Shown: positions 27,805 through 36,274, counted from the stretch's first letter. The stretch is 64,000 bases of DNA from Bacillus velezensis (GCF_001461825.1 NZ_LLZC01000019.1:752947-816946); one strand, 5' to 3'. Made by a program: numbers and translations. The notes: a model not told the origin generated them from the sequence alone.

Positions 27805-28569
27805 CCGGTTAAATTGCGGCGTCCGTTTTTCTAAAAAGGCGCGGATGCCCTCTTTATGATCATCCGTTTTTCTCATATTTTCCTGGGCCTTTCGTTCAAG
27901 AGACAAAACGTCTTTTAACCGGCTGATATGGAGGCTCTGATAAATAGCCTTCGTTTCAATCATCGCTGACAGCGGCGCATGCAGCAATCGGTCGATATAC
28001 GGTTGTGCCCCCTCCGCAGGGCCGCCGCTGAACAGCCCGTCGGCAAGCTTGAGCCGCACCGCTTTTTCAGCAGGCAATTTTTCACCGCTCCAAATCAGTT
28101 TTTTCGCTTCGATCTCACCGACGCGTCTCATTAATAAATAATGGCCTCCTCCATCGGGAACCAATCCGATGCCGATGAAATTCATCGCGAGGCGGGCGTT
28201 TTCTTCGGCGAGCACCACATCGGCGCACAGCGCGAAACTCAGCCCGAGCCCCGCCGCGGCTCCGTGGATGGCGGCAATCACAATTTTTTTCATATCATAG
28301 AGGGTCAGCGTAATGGATTCGATCATTTTCATGAGCCGTTCATATTCTCCTGAATCATGATCAGACGTCATCATCTGAATATCACCGCCCGCGGAAAATC
28401 CCCGGCCTTCCCCCCGTAAAAGCACGATAAGCGCCTCACTGTCGGCTGCCATCACGCATGCATTTTCCAATTCCCGGAGCATTTGTTCATTCAGCGCATT
28501 GTAACTGTCAGGCCGGTTCAGCACAATCTCCGCGATCTTTCCCTTTTCTTCATAACGAATATACTGCAT
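27802..28569 (-). CDS. yhaR: Enoyl-CoA hydratase/isomerase family protein YhaR
   Basis: This 255-residue crotonase-fold protein shows the oxyanion-hole segments GRGFSAGGDIQMM and IHGAAAGLGLSFALCADVVLAEE. It ends FLEKRTPQFNR, typical of the family. A C-terminal Glu/Asp pair is less clear, so hydratase against isomerase activity cannot be settled. GGGGGATG precedes the ATG. It is divergent from khtS. Confidence 0.88.
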   Translation of the reverse strand: MQYIRYEEKGKIAEIVLNRPDSYNALNEQMLRELENACVMAADSEALIVLLRGEGRGFSAGGDIQMMTSDHDSGEYERLMKMIESITLTLYDMKKIVIAAIHGAAAGLGLSFALCADVVLAEENARLAMNFIGIGLVPDGGGHYLLMRRVGEIEAKKLIWSGEKLPAEKAVRLKLADGLFSGGPAEGAQPYIDRLLHAPLSAMIETKAIYQSLHISRLKDVLSLERKAQENMRKTDDHKEGIRAFLEKRTPQFNR

Positions 28570-28683
28570 GTTTACATCCCCCTTGAATCCGCTTACATAT
28601 TTTGTTCAAATGATATATTCCTTCCCCCGAAGCGAAACTCCTTTATTTTTCAAGGTCAACAGATACCGAAAAATGCATATCAT

Positions 28684-28712
28684 TTGAAACTGAACATACA
28701 TTTTTATATAGT
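28684..28712 (+). promoter_or_regulatory. Sigma-A promoter of khtSTU
   Basis: TTGAAA (28684-28689) and TATAGT (28707-28712) are 17 bases apart. The spacer contains GAACATACATT, shared with the yhaZ promoter. Confidence 0.75.
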
Positions 28713-28753
28713 GAAATTGATATACAAAACAAAAGGGGGGAAAAACGCCGATA

Positions 28754-29107
28754 ATGAAATATGTGATACTCAGCTTGTTACTGAGCTTTTTTATGGTGCT
28801 GTTCCCCCCTTCGGATGTCGCTCTTCCTTCCCAATTGGTGACAGAAACAGACAGCCATGTACAAATTTCGGTTTACCCGCAGGAAACGGATTCGGCAAAG
28901 ACGCCGGTTCAAACCAAAACCGCTCCGCAAGGCCTGTCAAAAGGATACGGTGCGTTATCCCGGATGATCTCCCTGTTATCTGTCAAACCTCTTGATCAAT
29001 TCATTGATTCCACCATGGAAAGGACATGCGCCATTCCGATACAATACCAGTCAAATTACCTCCGGCATCAGACCATTTCTCATTGCCAATCTGTATTTAC
29101 GGTGTAA
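28754..29107 (+). CDS. khtS: KhtS, small subunit of the K+/H+ antiporter operon
   Basis: This 117-residue protein has one N-terminal hydrophobic segment (YVILSLLLSFFMVLFPP) that could be a membrane anchor or signal. Ser/Thr/Gln-rich sequence follows. By position it is KhtS (YhaS), the first gene of khtSTU. AAGGGGGG lies 13 bases before the ATG, a rather wide spacing. Its contribution to the antiporter is not clear. Confidence 0.8.
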   Translation: MKYVILSLLLSFFMVLFPPSDVALPSQLVTETDSHVQISVYPQETDSAKTPVQTKTAPQGLSKGYGALSRMISLLSVKPLDQFIDSTMERTCAIPIQYQSNYLRHQTISHCQSVFTV

Positions 29108-29134
29108 AAACAGTATATTCCGGAGGGATTTTTT

Positions 29135-29632
29135 ATGAATATTAAAGAAAACGATCTGCCCGGCATCGGGAAAAAATTCGAAATCGAAACGAGAAATCAT
29201 GAAAAAATGACGATCATCATTCATGATGACGGCAGGCGGGAAATTTACAGATTTGATGACCGCGACCCTGATGAGCTTCTGGCAAGCATTTCACTTGATG
29301 ATGCGGAAGCAAGACAGATTGCCGCGATTATCGGCGGGATGGTGTATAAACCGCAGGCGCTTGAATCGATTGAAATGGCGTTCAACGATCTGATTATCGA
29401 ATGGTTTAAAGTTGAAAAAGGGGCAAAAGCGGCAGGGCGGACGCTCGGCGAACTGGATGTGCGCCAGAACTATGACGTGACGGTCATCGCCATCATTAAG
29501 CATAACCAGAAAAAGCTTTTAAACCCGGGCGCTGATTCGCTCCTTGAAGCAAACGATACACTCGTCCTCTCAGGTGAAAGAAAGCATCTGAAGAAACTGA
29601 TCCAAGACTTCCTCTCCAGAGACGGAGTGTGA
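29135..29632 (+). CDS. khtT: KhtT, regulatory subunit of the K+/H+ antiporter
   Basis: This 165-residue protein has an N-terminal KhtT domain (residues 1-70, including IIHDDGRREIYRFDD) and a C-terminal RCK_C/TrkA_C domain (about 75-160, ending DTLVLSGERKHLKKLI). RCK_C domains bind small ligands; in B. subtilis KhtT binds c-di-AMP and controls KhtU. CGGAGGG precedes the ATG. It is 7 bp from khtU. Confidence 0.93.
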   Translation: MNIKENDLPGIGKKFEIETRNHEKMTIIIHDDGRREIYRFDDRDPDELLASISLDDAEARQIAAIIGGMVYKPQALESIEMAFNDLIIEWFKVEKGAKAAGRTLGELDVRQNYDVTVIAIIKHNQKKLLNPGADSLLEANDTLVLSGERKHLKKLIQDFLSRDGV

Positions 29633-29639
29633 TCTGTTT

Positions 29640-30854
29640 ATGGACCATCTCGTATTTGAAGTCGGTACGGCGTTAGTTCTTGTGGCCATTGCGAGTGTCA
29701 TCGCCAATAAAATTAAATTCTCGATCATCCCCTTCCTGATCATTTTAGGAATGCTTGTCGGGCCGCACGCGCCCCAAGCGGGCATCATTGACCTGACGTT
29801 TATCGAAAGCCGGGAAGTGATTGAATTTTTCGGACGGATGGGCGTCCTGTTCCTCCTCTTTTACCTCGGGCTTGAATTCTCGGTCGGAAAATTAGTCAAA
29901 TCCGGACGTTCAATTGCCGCCGGCGGAACGATTTATATTCTGATTAATTTCAGTTTAGGGCTGATCTACGGCTTTATCACGGGCTTTTCCTTTTTGGAAG
30001 TGCTTGTATTGGCGGGTGTCATCACGATATCATCAAGCGCCATTGTCGCAAAGGTGCTTGTCGACTTAAAGCGCACGGCCAATCCGGAAACGGAGCTGAT
30101 TCTCGGCATCATTATGTTTGAGGATATCTTTCTGGCGGTTTACTTGTCCGTCGTCTCCGGGCTTGTTCTGGGAGACGCGACGTCTGTCGGAGGCGCGCTG
30201 ATGTCAATCGTGATCGCTTTCGGATATATGCTGCTGTTTTTCATTGCCGCCCGAAAATTGCCGCCTCTGCTGAACAAGCTGCTTGATATCCGTTCAAACG
30301 AGGTATTTGTCATCGTCATTTTCGCCGCGCTCTTTTTCATTGCCGGCTTTTCCGAAACGATTCATGTCGCTGAAGCGATCGGCGCGCTCTTGCTCGGACT
30401 CGTATTTTCGGAGACGGCCCATTCTGACAGGATTGAGCATCTTGTCGTGCCGTTCCGTGACTTTTTCGGGGCCATGTTTTTCTTCAGCTTCGGTCTCAGC
30501 ATTGATCCGTTTTCACTCGGAGATGCGGTATGGCTTGCCCTCGGCGCCGTTCTGCTGACGATTGCCGGAAACTTTATCGCCGGCATGATCGCCGGACGCC
30601 GGGCGGGGCTTTCTCATAAAGCATCGTCTAATATCGGGCTGACCATTGTGTCACGCGGCGAATTCTCCATTATCGTCGCAAATCTCGGCATCGCCGGCGG
30701 CCTGTCCGCTTCACTTAAACCTTTCGCCGCCTTATATGTTTTAATACTGGCCATCTTCGGCCCTTTGCTCACGAAAGAATCGAAGCGGATATATCTCCTG
30801 TTGAACAGCGTGTTCAAATGGAAGACGCCTGAAAAGAAGCCGCAGAAATCATAA
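29640..30854 (+). CDS. khtU: KhtU, K+/H+ antiporter (CPA2 family)
   Basis: This 404-residue membrane protein with 12 or so helices belongs to the CPA2 monovalent cation:proton antiporters. Typical segments are LFYLGLEFSVGKLVKSG, GVITISSSAIVAKVL, EDIFLAVYLS and SRGEFSIIVANLG. With KhtS and KhtT it expels K+, helping cells at high K+ or alkaline pH. A two-way terminator follows. Confidence 0.95.
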   Translation: MDHLVFEVGTALVLVAIASVIANKIKFSIIPFLIILGMLVGPHAPQAGIIDLTFIESREVIEFFGRMGVLFLLFYLGLEFSVGKLVKSGRSIAAGGTIYILINFSLGLIYGFITGFSFLEVLVLAGVITISSSAIVAKVLVDLKRTANPETELILGIIMFEDIFLAVYLSVVSGLVLGDATSVGGALMSIVIAFGYMLLFFIAARKLPPLLNKLLDIRSNEVFVIVIFAALFFIAGFSETIHVAEAIGALLLGLVFSETAHSDRIEHLVVPFRDFFGAMFFFSFGLSIDPFSLGDAVWLALGAVLLTIAGNFIAGMIAGRRAGLSHKASSNIGLTIVSRGEFSIIVANLGIAGGLSASLKPFAALYVLILAIFGPLLTKESKRIYLLLNSVFKWKTPEKKPQKS

Positions 30855-30890
30855 AAAAAACTGACCTCTTCATAAGGGGTCAGTTTTTTT
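30853..30890. terminator. Two-way terminator between khtU and the IucD-like gene
   Basis: AAACTGACC/GGTCAGTTT stem flanked by A's and seven Ts. It overlaps the 3' end of the minus-strand gene. Confidence 0.85.
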
Positions 30891-32169
30891 GAGCGGGAAG
30901 AAATTGCTGAAAAGCCGTTTTTTTATTAATGGAGAAATGCTCTTTCCCCAGAATGGTATTGATGATTTTTTGGTTTCTGTAAACAGACAGCTTCAAATTC
31001 GTAGCGCCTGTTCCGTGAGCATGATCAAGATTCGTTAATGTGAAAAAATGATGCCGCCTGTCGTCCTTAAAGATAAGACGGGAATCGGCCGTCACTTTAA
31101 ACCGTTTCTCATCCTCCCATTCGATATCGGGGGCAATTGCCGTAAACCATTCCGGAATATGAGGTTTAAAGCCGGTCGCCAATATCACTTTTTCTGAATC
31201 GGCCGTAAAGGTTTCATCCATCTGCCATTGATGAAAGCTCAGTACGCAGCGCCCATTTTGCTTTTCAATTTTTTCAAGCTCCGCCATCGGCTGAATATAC
31301 ACGTCAGGCGAACCTCCGCTGATCGATCTGTGATACAGGGCATCGTAAATGGCGGCAAGTGTGTCAGAATCAATGCCGTGGCGCAGTCCGTCCAGCTCAG
31401 GGAGCGTGTTCAGCCGTTCTTTAAAAGGCAGGCGGTTAAAATATTCCACATAATCAGGTGTAAACATTTCCTGCCCGAGCTTGGCGGTTTCCAATTCTCG
31501 AAATCCGGCGGAGCGTGTCACCCATTGCAGCCGGCTGCGGCGGTATTGTTCATCGTGCAATAAGTCAGAAAAGATCTCCGCGGCGCTCTGTCCGGAACCG
31601 ACCACCGTAATTGATTCGGCGCCGGCGAGCTCGTCTTTCCGAAACAAATATTCCGTGCTGACCATCGTGTCCTGACGCGCTTCGTCAGCAATCTCTGCGG
31701 GAATAAGCGGCTCAGACCCCGTCCCCATGACGAAATGCTTCGTTTGATAGACACTGATGCTTCCGTCCTCAATGTTCTTGACGCTGACGTCATAATGTCC
31801 GCCGGCATTTTTCACACCGATTACCTCTGAGCCGAAACGGCATGATTTGATTTCTGAAGCCGCCCAGCTCAAATAGTCGTTAAATTCCCGTCTCGGAATA
31901 TCAAATTCATTAAACGTATAAAACCGGTACAGCCGGTCATGTTCATGGAGAAAGTTTAAAAACGTGTAGCGGCTTTTCGGATCGGCGAGCGTGACCAGGT
32001 CCGCCAGAAACGCCACCTGTAAATCCGTCCCTTTAATTAATAGACCGGGATGCCACGCAAATTCTTTCTTTTTATCGAAAAAAAGAGCGTCTGTTCCTGG
32101 TATATCCTCTAACAATGCGGCAAGCCCTAAATTAAACGGCCCGATTCCCGCTCCTATGACATCATACAT
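30880..32169 (-). CDS. IucD/SidA-type L-lysine or L-ornithine N-hydroxylase
   Basis: This 429-residue flavin monooxygenase has the FAD motif GAGIGPFNLGLAALL at the N-terminus, the substrate-region FLADLVTLADPKSRYTFLNFL, the NADPH motif VVGSGQSAAEIF and the ATGFKP signature. Such enzymes make N-hydroxylysine or N-hydroxyornithine for hydroxamate siderophores. No siderophore synthetase or transport gene is near. The ATG at 32169 has AAGAGGTG 6 bases upstream; a 43-residue upstream extension is unlikely. I do not recall it at this place in B. subtilis 168, so it may be an accessory gene. Confidence 0.88.
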   Translation of the reverse strand: MYDVIGAGIGPFNLGLAALLEDIPGTDALFFDKKKEFAWHPGLLIKGTDLQVAFLADLVTLADPKSRYTFLNFLHEHDRLYRFYTFNEFDIPRREFNDYLSWAASEIKSCRFGSEVIGVKNAGGHYDVSVKNIEDGSISVYQTKHFVMGTGSEPLIPAEIADEARQDTMVSTEYLFRKDELAGAESITVVGSGQSAAEIFSDLLHDEQYRRSRLQWVTRSAGFRELETAKLGQEMFTPDYVEYFNRLPFKERLNTLPELDGLRHGIDSDTLAAIYDALYHRSISGGSPDVYIQPMAELEKIEKQNGRCVLSFHQWQMDETFTADSEKVILATGFKPHIPEWFTAIAPDIEWEDEKRFKVTADSRLIFKDDRRHHFFTLTNLDHAHGTGATNLKLSVYRNQKIINTILGKEHFSINKKTAFQQFLPAQKN

Positions 32170-32231
32170 AATTACACCTCTTACGAATAACAGTCTGATG
32201 GTCTTTTCCCATTTTTGCAGACGGTTAAACA

Positions 32232-32264
32232 TAAAAAAACGGCACGCTGATTCCGTGCCATTTT
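32232..32264 (-). terminator. Terminator after hemZ
   Basis: GGCACG/CGTGCC stem with a 7- to 8-base loop and seven Ts on the minus strand. Confidence 0.75.
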
Positions 32265-32269
32265 TGATA

Positions 32270-33772
32270 TTATAATGCAGATTTGACGAACATCTCATCT
32301 AAGTATTTGATTTTCTCTTCTGTATAATGCTCGAATCGGTCATTATATGATTTCGGATCTTTCGGATTGGCGAAGTGCGTGATTTTTCCGGTTTCCGGAT
32401 GAATGAATTTGCTTGCCGCGCCGCAGCCGATACCGATAATCGTCTGCACTTCTTCCATAATCATAATGTTGTAGATGCTTTCTTGACCAGGGAAGGAGTA
32501 GCCGACATTTTCAAGGTTTCCGAGAATGTTTTTCTGCCGGTACAAGTAGTACGGCGTATAGCCGTGCTCTTTTGTCCAGCGGACGGCGTCATCCATCATG
32601 CGGGACACTTCCTGTCTGTCGGCAACTTTATACTTATGCTTGTTTCTCGTCATTTCTGACGCCCGTTTAAAAGAAAGCGTATGAACGGTCAAAGATTCAG
32701 GCATCAGCTTTTCCGTTTCTTCAAGACTGTGCCTGAACTCAGCCGTCCCTTCTCCCGGCAGGCCGATGATCAGGTCCATGTTGATGTTATTCATGCCGTG
32801 TTTGCGGGAAAGATGGTATTTTTCGATGGTTTCTTCAACTGTATGATGTCTGCCGATGGCCTTAAGCGTTTCGTTTTCATAAGATTGCGGGTTAATGCTG
32901 ATTCTGTCAATCTTATACTTATTTAAAACGGCCAGCTTTTCCTCCGTAATCGTGTCGGGTCGGCCCGCTTCAACGGTAATCTCCCTGATATTCGCGACAT
33001 CCGGGAAAGAGCGGACCATTTCTTCATATAAAAGATCCATTTCTTCAGCGGTAATGCTTGTCGGCGTGCCGCCGCCGAAATAAATGGTCGTCACTTTGAT
33101 ATCATGCCGCTTCAGCCATTCTCCGATTTTCTGCATTTCATAGTGAAGCCCCCATAAAAAGGAGCCGACTCTTCCCGCCTGTCCTTGAATGGCATATGCC
33201 GGAAACGTGCAGTAGGCGCATTTCGTCGGGCAGAACGGGATGCCGATATATATGCTGACTTCATCTTTGACCCGGTACAGATCGGGAACCGCCGCGAGCT
33301 GGCGGTCGACAATCTCCTGCATCAGATTGATTTTTTCATCATGGATCAGATAATCTTTTTTCAGATCGGCGTGCGCCTCTTCTTTTGTCAGGCCGCTCTG
33401 CAGCTTTTTATGAAGAAGTTTAGTAGGCCTGATGCCGGTTAAGATTCCCCATTTTTGTGTCATGCCCGTATGCGATTGAAGAAGATTTAAGTAGACGTAT
33501 GACAGCGTGTTTTTCACCTGTTTAAATACTTCTTTTTCGCTCCATCCGGCAAGAAGCGGTTTCGTATGATGTTCCTTTTCGCCGGTTCCTTTGATTTCTC
33601 CGGATACCGACACGCTGTCTGCATCTTGAGAAATGGCAAGTGAGATGACGAGATCAGAGGGTTCCTCCGTTTCGCCGTACGCAAGAACACACTCTTCAAA
33701 AAATAAATTCGCGATGTTTTGCAGCGGACGATGCAGCCTGTCATCCGTGATGCCGTCTATTTTTATTTGCAA
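32270..33772 (-). CDS. hemZ: Radical-SAM coproporphyrinogen III dehydrogenase-like protein HemZ
   Basis: This 500-residue radical S-adenosylmethionine protein has the iron-sulphur motif CPTKCAYC (CxxxCxxC, about residue 175-182). YFGGGTPTS and DLIIGLPGEG follow, as in the HemN family. In B. subtilis HemZ is linked to anaerobic haem synthesis, although the activity is uncertain. The start is a TTG at 33772 with AAGGTGAT upstream; this gives the family length, while the in-frame extension does not. Confidence 0.92.
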   Translation of the reverse strand: MQIKIDGITDDRLHRPLQNIANLFFEECVLAYGETEEPSDLVISLAISQDADSVSVSGEIKGTGEKEHHTKPLLAGWSEKEVFKQVKNTLSYVYLNLLQSHTGMTQKWGILTGIRPTKLLHKKLQSGLTKEEAHADLKKDYLIHDEKINLMQEIVDRQLAAVPDLYRVKDEVSIYIGIPFCPTKCAYCTFPAYAIQGQAGRVGSFLWGLHYEMQKIGEWLKRHDIKVTTIYFGGGTPTSITAEEMDLLYEEMVRSFPDVANIREITVEAGRPDTITEEKLAVLNKYKIDRISINPQSYENETLKAIGRHHTVEETIEKYHLSRKHGMNNINMDLIIGLPGEGTAEFRHSLEETEKLMPESLTVHTLSFKRASEMTRNKHKYKVADRQEVSRMMDDAVRWTKEHGYTPYYLYRQKNILGNLENVGYSFPGQESIYNIMIMEEVQTIIGIGCGAASKFIHPETGKITHFANPKDPKSYNDRFEHYTEEKIKYLDEMFVKSAL

Positions 33773-33843
33773 TGTGATCACCTTATTTTTCAGATTCAAA
33801 ACTTTCTTTAGTGTACAGAAAGAACAGGCTAAAATCAATCCGC

Positions 33844-33879
33844 GAAAAAGCCGCAGACCGGCGTTTCGCGTCTGCGGCT
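33844..33879 (-). terminator. Terminator after yhaX
   Basis: AGCCGCAGAC/GTCTGCGGCT ten-pair stem followed by TTTT on the minus strand. Confidence 0.8.
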
Positions 33880-33884
33880 CTTGA

Positions 33885-34751
33885 TTACGGCCGTTTCATA
33901 TGGAACTTATCGAGAAAGCCTTTGCGGTGCTGCATGCGGAAATATTCCTTAATCATATAGGCGACTCCCTGTTCATCATTTGACCTTGTCACCCAGTCCG
34001 CTTTTCTTTTTAATTCATTTGAGGCATTCCCCATCGCGACGCCGAGACCGGCCAGCTCGATCATCGGCAGATCATCTTCCTGATGGCCGATAGCCACAAC
34101 CTCTTCCATTGAAAGCCCGAGATCAGCGGCGACCATCGAAAGTCCGCTTTCTTTTGAAACCCCTTTAGGCACGATGTTCAGTTTTTCTCCGTTGACGCGG
34201 ATCACATCGACGGCCGGGAATGCTTTCATTATCGTATCCGTTATATCAGCCTGCAGACCATCTTCGGCATGCACTTCAATGACGGGCGCTGAAACCGGCT
34301 CATCAAGGAGCAGGTCACTTAATGATTCGACAAACTGCACCGGATAAAAAATCGGGTCAGACGGATGAATCATCGTTTTCCCGACCAGATTGGAGTTCAC
34401 TTTCTTCTTGTTTCCGATCGAATATTTTTCGTGAAGAAGCCGGATATTGCATGGATAGCTTTCCAGCACCTGAACGATATTAAACGTGTGATCTTCTGAT
34501 ATTTTCTTTTCAAAAAACGGCTCATCTATTTTTTCAGAAATGTATGCGCCGCTGTGGGTAATCAATTTTGCATTCAGCTTTAATATTTTCGCCACTTTTT
34601 GAGCGGAGCGAAAATGGCGGTTTGTGACCAGTGTGACGTAAATTCCTTTTTTCTTGACGTATTCGATGGCATCCTTTGTCGTCTGATGAAGTTTGCCGTT
34701 GGAGCGAAGAAGCGCTCCGTCTATATTTAACGCCAGCATTTGTTTTGACAC
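33885..34751 (-). CDS. yhaX: HAD-superfamily (Cof-type) protein YhaX with altered catalytic motifs
   Basis: This 288-residue protein has the Cof/HAD-IIB fold, but motif I reads N9-I-D11-G-A instead of DxDGT, so the nucleophilic Asp is Asn. Motif II TLVTNRH and the motif III Lys (IVPKGVSK) remain. Motif IV is GHQEDDLPM where active enzymes have GDGxND. Loss of phosphatase activity is likely (inference). The start is a GTG at 34751 with AAGGAGGGGG upstream. It lies downstream of a probable small RNA on the same strand. Confidence 0.85.
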   Translation of the reverse strand: MSKQMLALNIDGALLRSNGKLHQTTKDAIEYVKKKGIYVTLVTNRHFRSAQKVAKILKLNAKLITHSGAYISEKIDEPFFEKKISEDHTFNIVQVLESYPCNIRLLHEKYSIGNKKKVNSNLVGKTMIHPSDPIFYPVQFVESLSDLLLDEPVSAPVIEVHAEDGLQADITDTIMKAFPAVDVIRVNGEKLNIVPKGVSKESGLSMVAADLGLSMEEVVAIGHQEDDLPMIELAGLGVAMGNASNELKRKADWVTRSNDEQGVAYMIKEYFRMQHRKGFLDKFHMKRP

Positions 34752-34832
34752 AGAGAAGTCCCCCTCCTTGATGACTGTACTTGTCATTAGGATATGACCC
34801 TGTCTCTTTGTTTAGAACAACCTTTTCTCCGC

Positions 34833-34856
34833 AGCAAAAAAGCCTGCCTCAAGCAG
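34833..34856 (-). terminator. Terminator of the structured RNA
   Basis: On the minus strand AGTCTGC/GCAGGCT (one G-U) with a 5-base loop is followed by TTTTTT. Confidence 0.7.
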
Positions 34857-35057
34857 ACTTTGAACTGTCGTTTTGTTGGGATACGATCGATTTGCTGCCT
34901 TCTCCCCAATGTGTATTTCTATTTACGAAATATATCAGGAACCCCTTATTTGACCGTTGATGCGCTCGTTTCACTTACTCTCTGTTGCTACCCCTTAACA
35001 TACCAGGCAGTATAGGCGACCGTATCCTTAGATCATCTGTAAGTGTAGGCGCTTTCA
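34833..35057 (-). ncRNA. Probable structured small RNA or leader between yhaZ and yhaX
   Basis: A promoter (TTGTTT-N17-GATAAT, 35063-35091) and a terminator (34833-34856) bracket about 225 bases with no credible reading frame. Complementary segments are plentiful. GGATACGGTCG (35027-35017) pairs with CGATCGTATCC (34889-34879) over 11 pairs with one G-U, and CTGCC (35010-35006) with GGCAG (34899-34895) extends that helix. CACTTAC (35045-35039) pairs with GTAAGTG (34978-34972) and GCGC with GCGC outside it, which makes a pseudoknot. Family unknown to me. Confidence 0.6.
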
Positions 35058-35062
35058 GAGTT

Positions 35063-35091
35063 ATTATCTCAATTATATTGTTAAAAAACAA
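35063..35091 (-). promoter_or_regulatory. Promoter of the structured RNA
   Basis: TTGTTT (35086-35091) and GATAAT (35063-35068) on the minus strand, 17 bases apart, in an AT-rich setting. Expected start near 35056. Confidence 0.6.
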
Positions 35092-35147
35092 GGGTTTTTT
35101 TAACTAAAAAAATCAGAGGGAATATCTGTGCTGAATGTATGATAAAG

Positions 35148-35176
35148 TTGAAAGGGAACATACATTCTCATATAAT
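35148..35176 (+). promoter_or_regulatory. Sigma-A promoter of yhaZ with LexA-like box
   Basis: TTGAAA (35148-35153) and TATAAT (35171-35176) are exactly 17 bases apart. The spacer carries GGAACATACATTCT (35155-35168), one core base away from the Bacillus SOS box GAAC-N4-GTTC. SOS control of yhaZ has been reported in B. subtilis. Confidence 0.75.
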
Positions 35177-35200
35177 AAAAGAAAAAAAGCGGTGACTGTC

Positions 35201-36274
35201 ATGTCTCTATTAAAAGATATTTATAACGAAGAATTTGCAGAAGCACTTCTGAACAGAATCAAATCGGCGTATCCGGCTTTTGAGCGGGACAAGTGCCGGG
35301 CGCTGATGTTTCAGGAAGATTGGCCCGGACTGACGTTAAAACAGCGGATGCGCCGGATCACAGACTCTTTATATGAAACACTGCCGAAGGATTACATACG
35401 GGCGCTTAACGTCTTATATGAGACAGCTCCCCGCTTCTCAGGGCTCGCCGGGATTATTTTTCCCGATTATGTCCAACAGTACGGAACGGATCACTGGGAC
35501 GAATCCATGAAGGCGCTTCAGTATTTCACTCGTTTTTCCACTTCCGAATTTGCGGTCCGCCCGTATATCAGGCTTGACCGGGAGCGGATGTTCAAAGAGT
35601 TCCTTTCCTGGACGGAGCATCCGGACGAACATGTCAGAAGGCTTGCCAGCGAAGGCTCAAGACCGCGCCTCCCATGGGGAATCTCCATTCCGGCTCTTCT
35701 TGACGATCCTTCTCCGATTCTCCCTGTTCTGGACCGCTTGATGCAGGATGACTCGTTATATGTCAGAAAAAGCGTGGCGAATAACCTGAATGACATCTCC
35801 AAAACACATCCGGATCTTCTGCTACAGATCGCAGCCGAGCGGTTCGGAAGCTGTCCGCACACGAACTGGATTTTGAAGCACGCCTGCAGGACACTGTTAA
35901 AAAGAGGAGACAAACAGGCGCTTGCGGTTTTCGGGTTTGAAGACGCCTCCCGGATTTCATTGGAACGTTTTACACTGAATTCGGAAACGGCCGCCATCGG
36001 AACAAGCATACATTTTTCTTTTCAGATCCGCTCATCCGCCCGGCAAAAAGTCAGGGTTGAATACGCGATTGATTTTGTAAAGAAAAGGGGGCACCGCAGC
36101 CGCAAGGTGTTTAAGATGTCGGAGTCCGCCATGGATAACGGGGACGTAAAAACCTTCAGCAAACATCATTCCCTTAAAGATTTAACCACCCGCAAGCATT
36201 ATCGGGGAATTCACACTCTGTCTATCATCATTAACGGAACGGTAAAAGGTTCGCTTGATTTTTCTGTTGAATAA
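35201..36274 (+). CDS. yhaZ: DNA alkylation repair protein YhaZ (AlkC/AlkD-like)
   Basis: This 357-residue protein has helical HEAT-like repeats in the first 260 residues (for example DDPSPILPVLDRLMQDDSLYVRKSVANNLND), as in AlkC/AlkD DNA glycosylases that act on 3-methyladenine-type lesions. A C-terminal beta-rich, immunoglobulin-like domain (about 265-357) follows. I start it at the ATG at 35201 (MSLLKDIYNEEF), after GCGGTGA. The promoter holds a LexA-like box. It is convergent with yheA. Confidence 0.88.
   Translation: MSLLKDIYNEEFAEALLNRIKSAYPAFERDKCRALMFQEDWPGLTLKQRMRRITDSLYETLPKDYIRALNVLYETAPRFSGLAGIIFPDYVQQYGTDHWDESMKALQYFTRFSTSEFAVRPYIRLDRERMFKEFLSWTEHPDEHVRRLASEGSRPRLPWGISIPALLDDPSPILPVLDRLMQDDSLYVRKSVANNLNDISKTHPDLLLQIAAERFGSCPHTNWILKHACRTLLKRGDKQALAVFGFEDASRISLERFTLNSETAAIGTSIHFSFQIRSSARQKVRVEYAIDFVKKRGHRSRKVFKMSESAMDNGDVKTFSKHHSLKDLTTRKHYRGIHTLSIIINGTVKGSLDFSVE

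Noticed and set aside
34794-35015. 73-codon plus-strand frame opposite the structured RNA
   Set aside because: It has no ribosome site and Cys/Leu-rich random-looking sequence; the opposite strand offers promoter, terminator and pairing.
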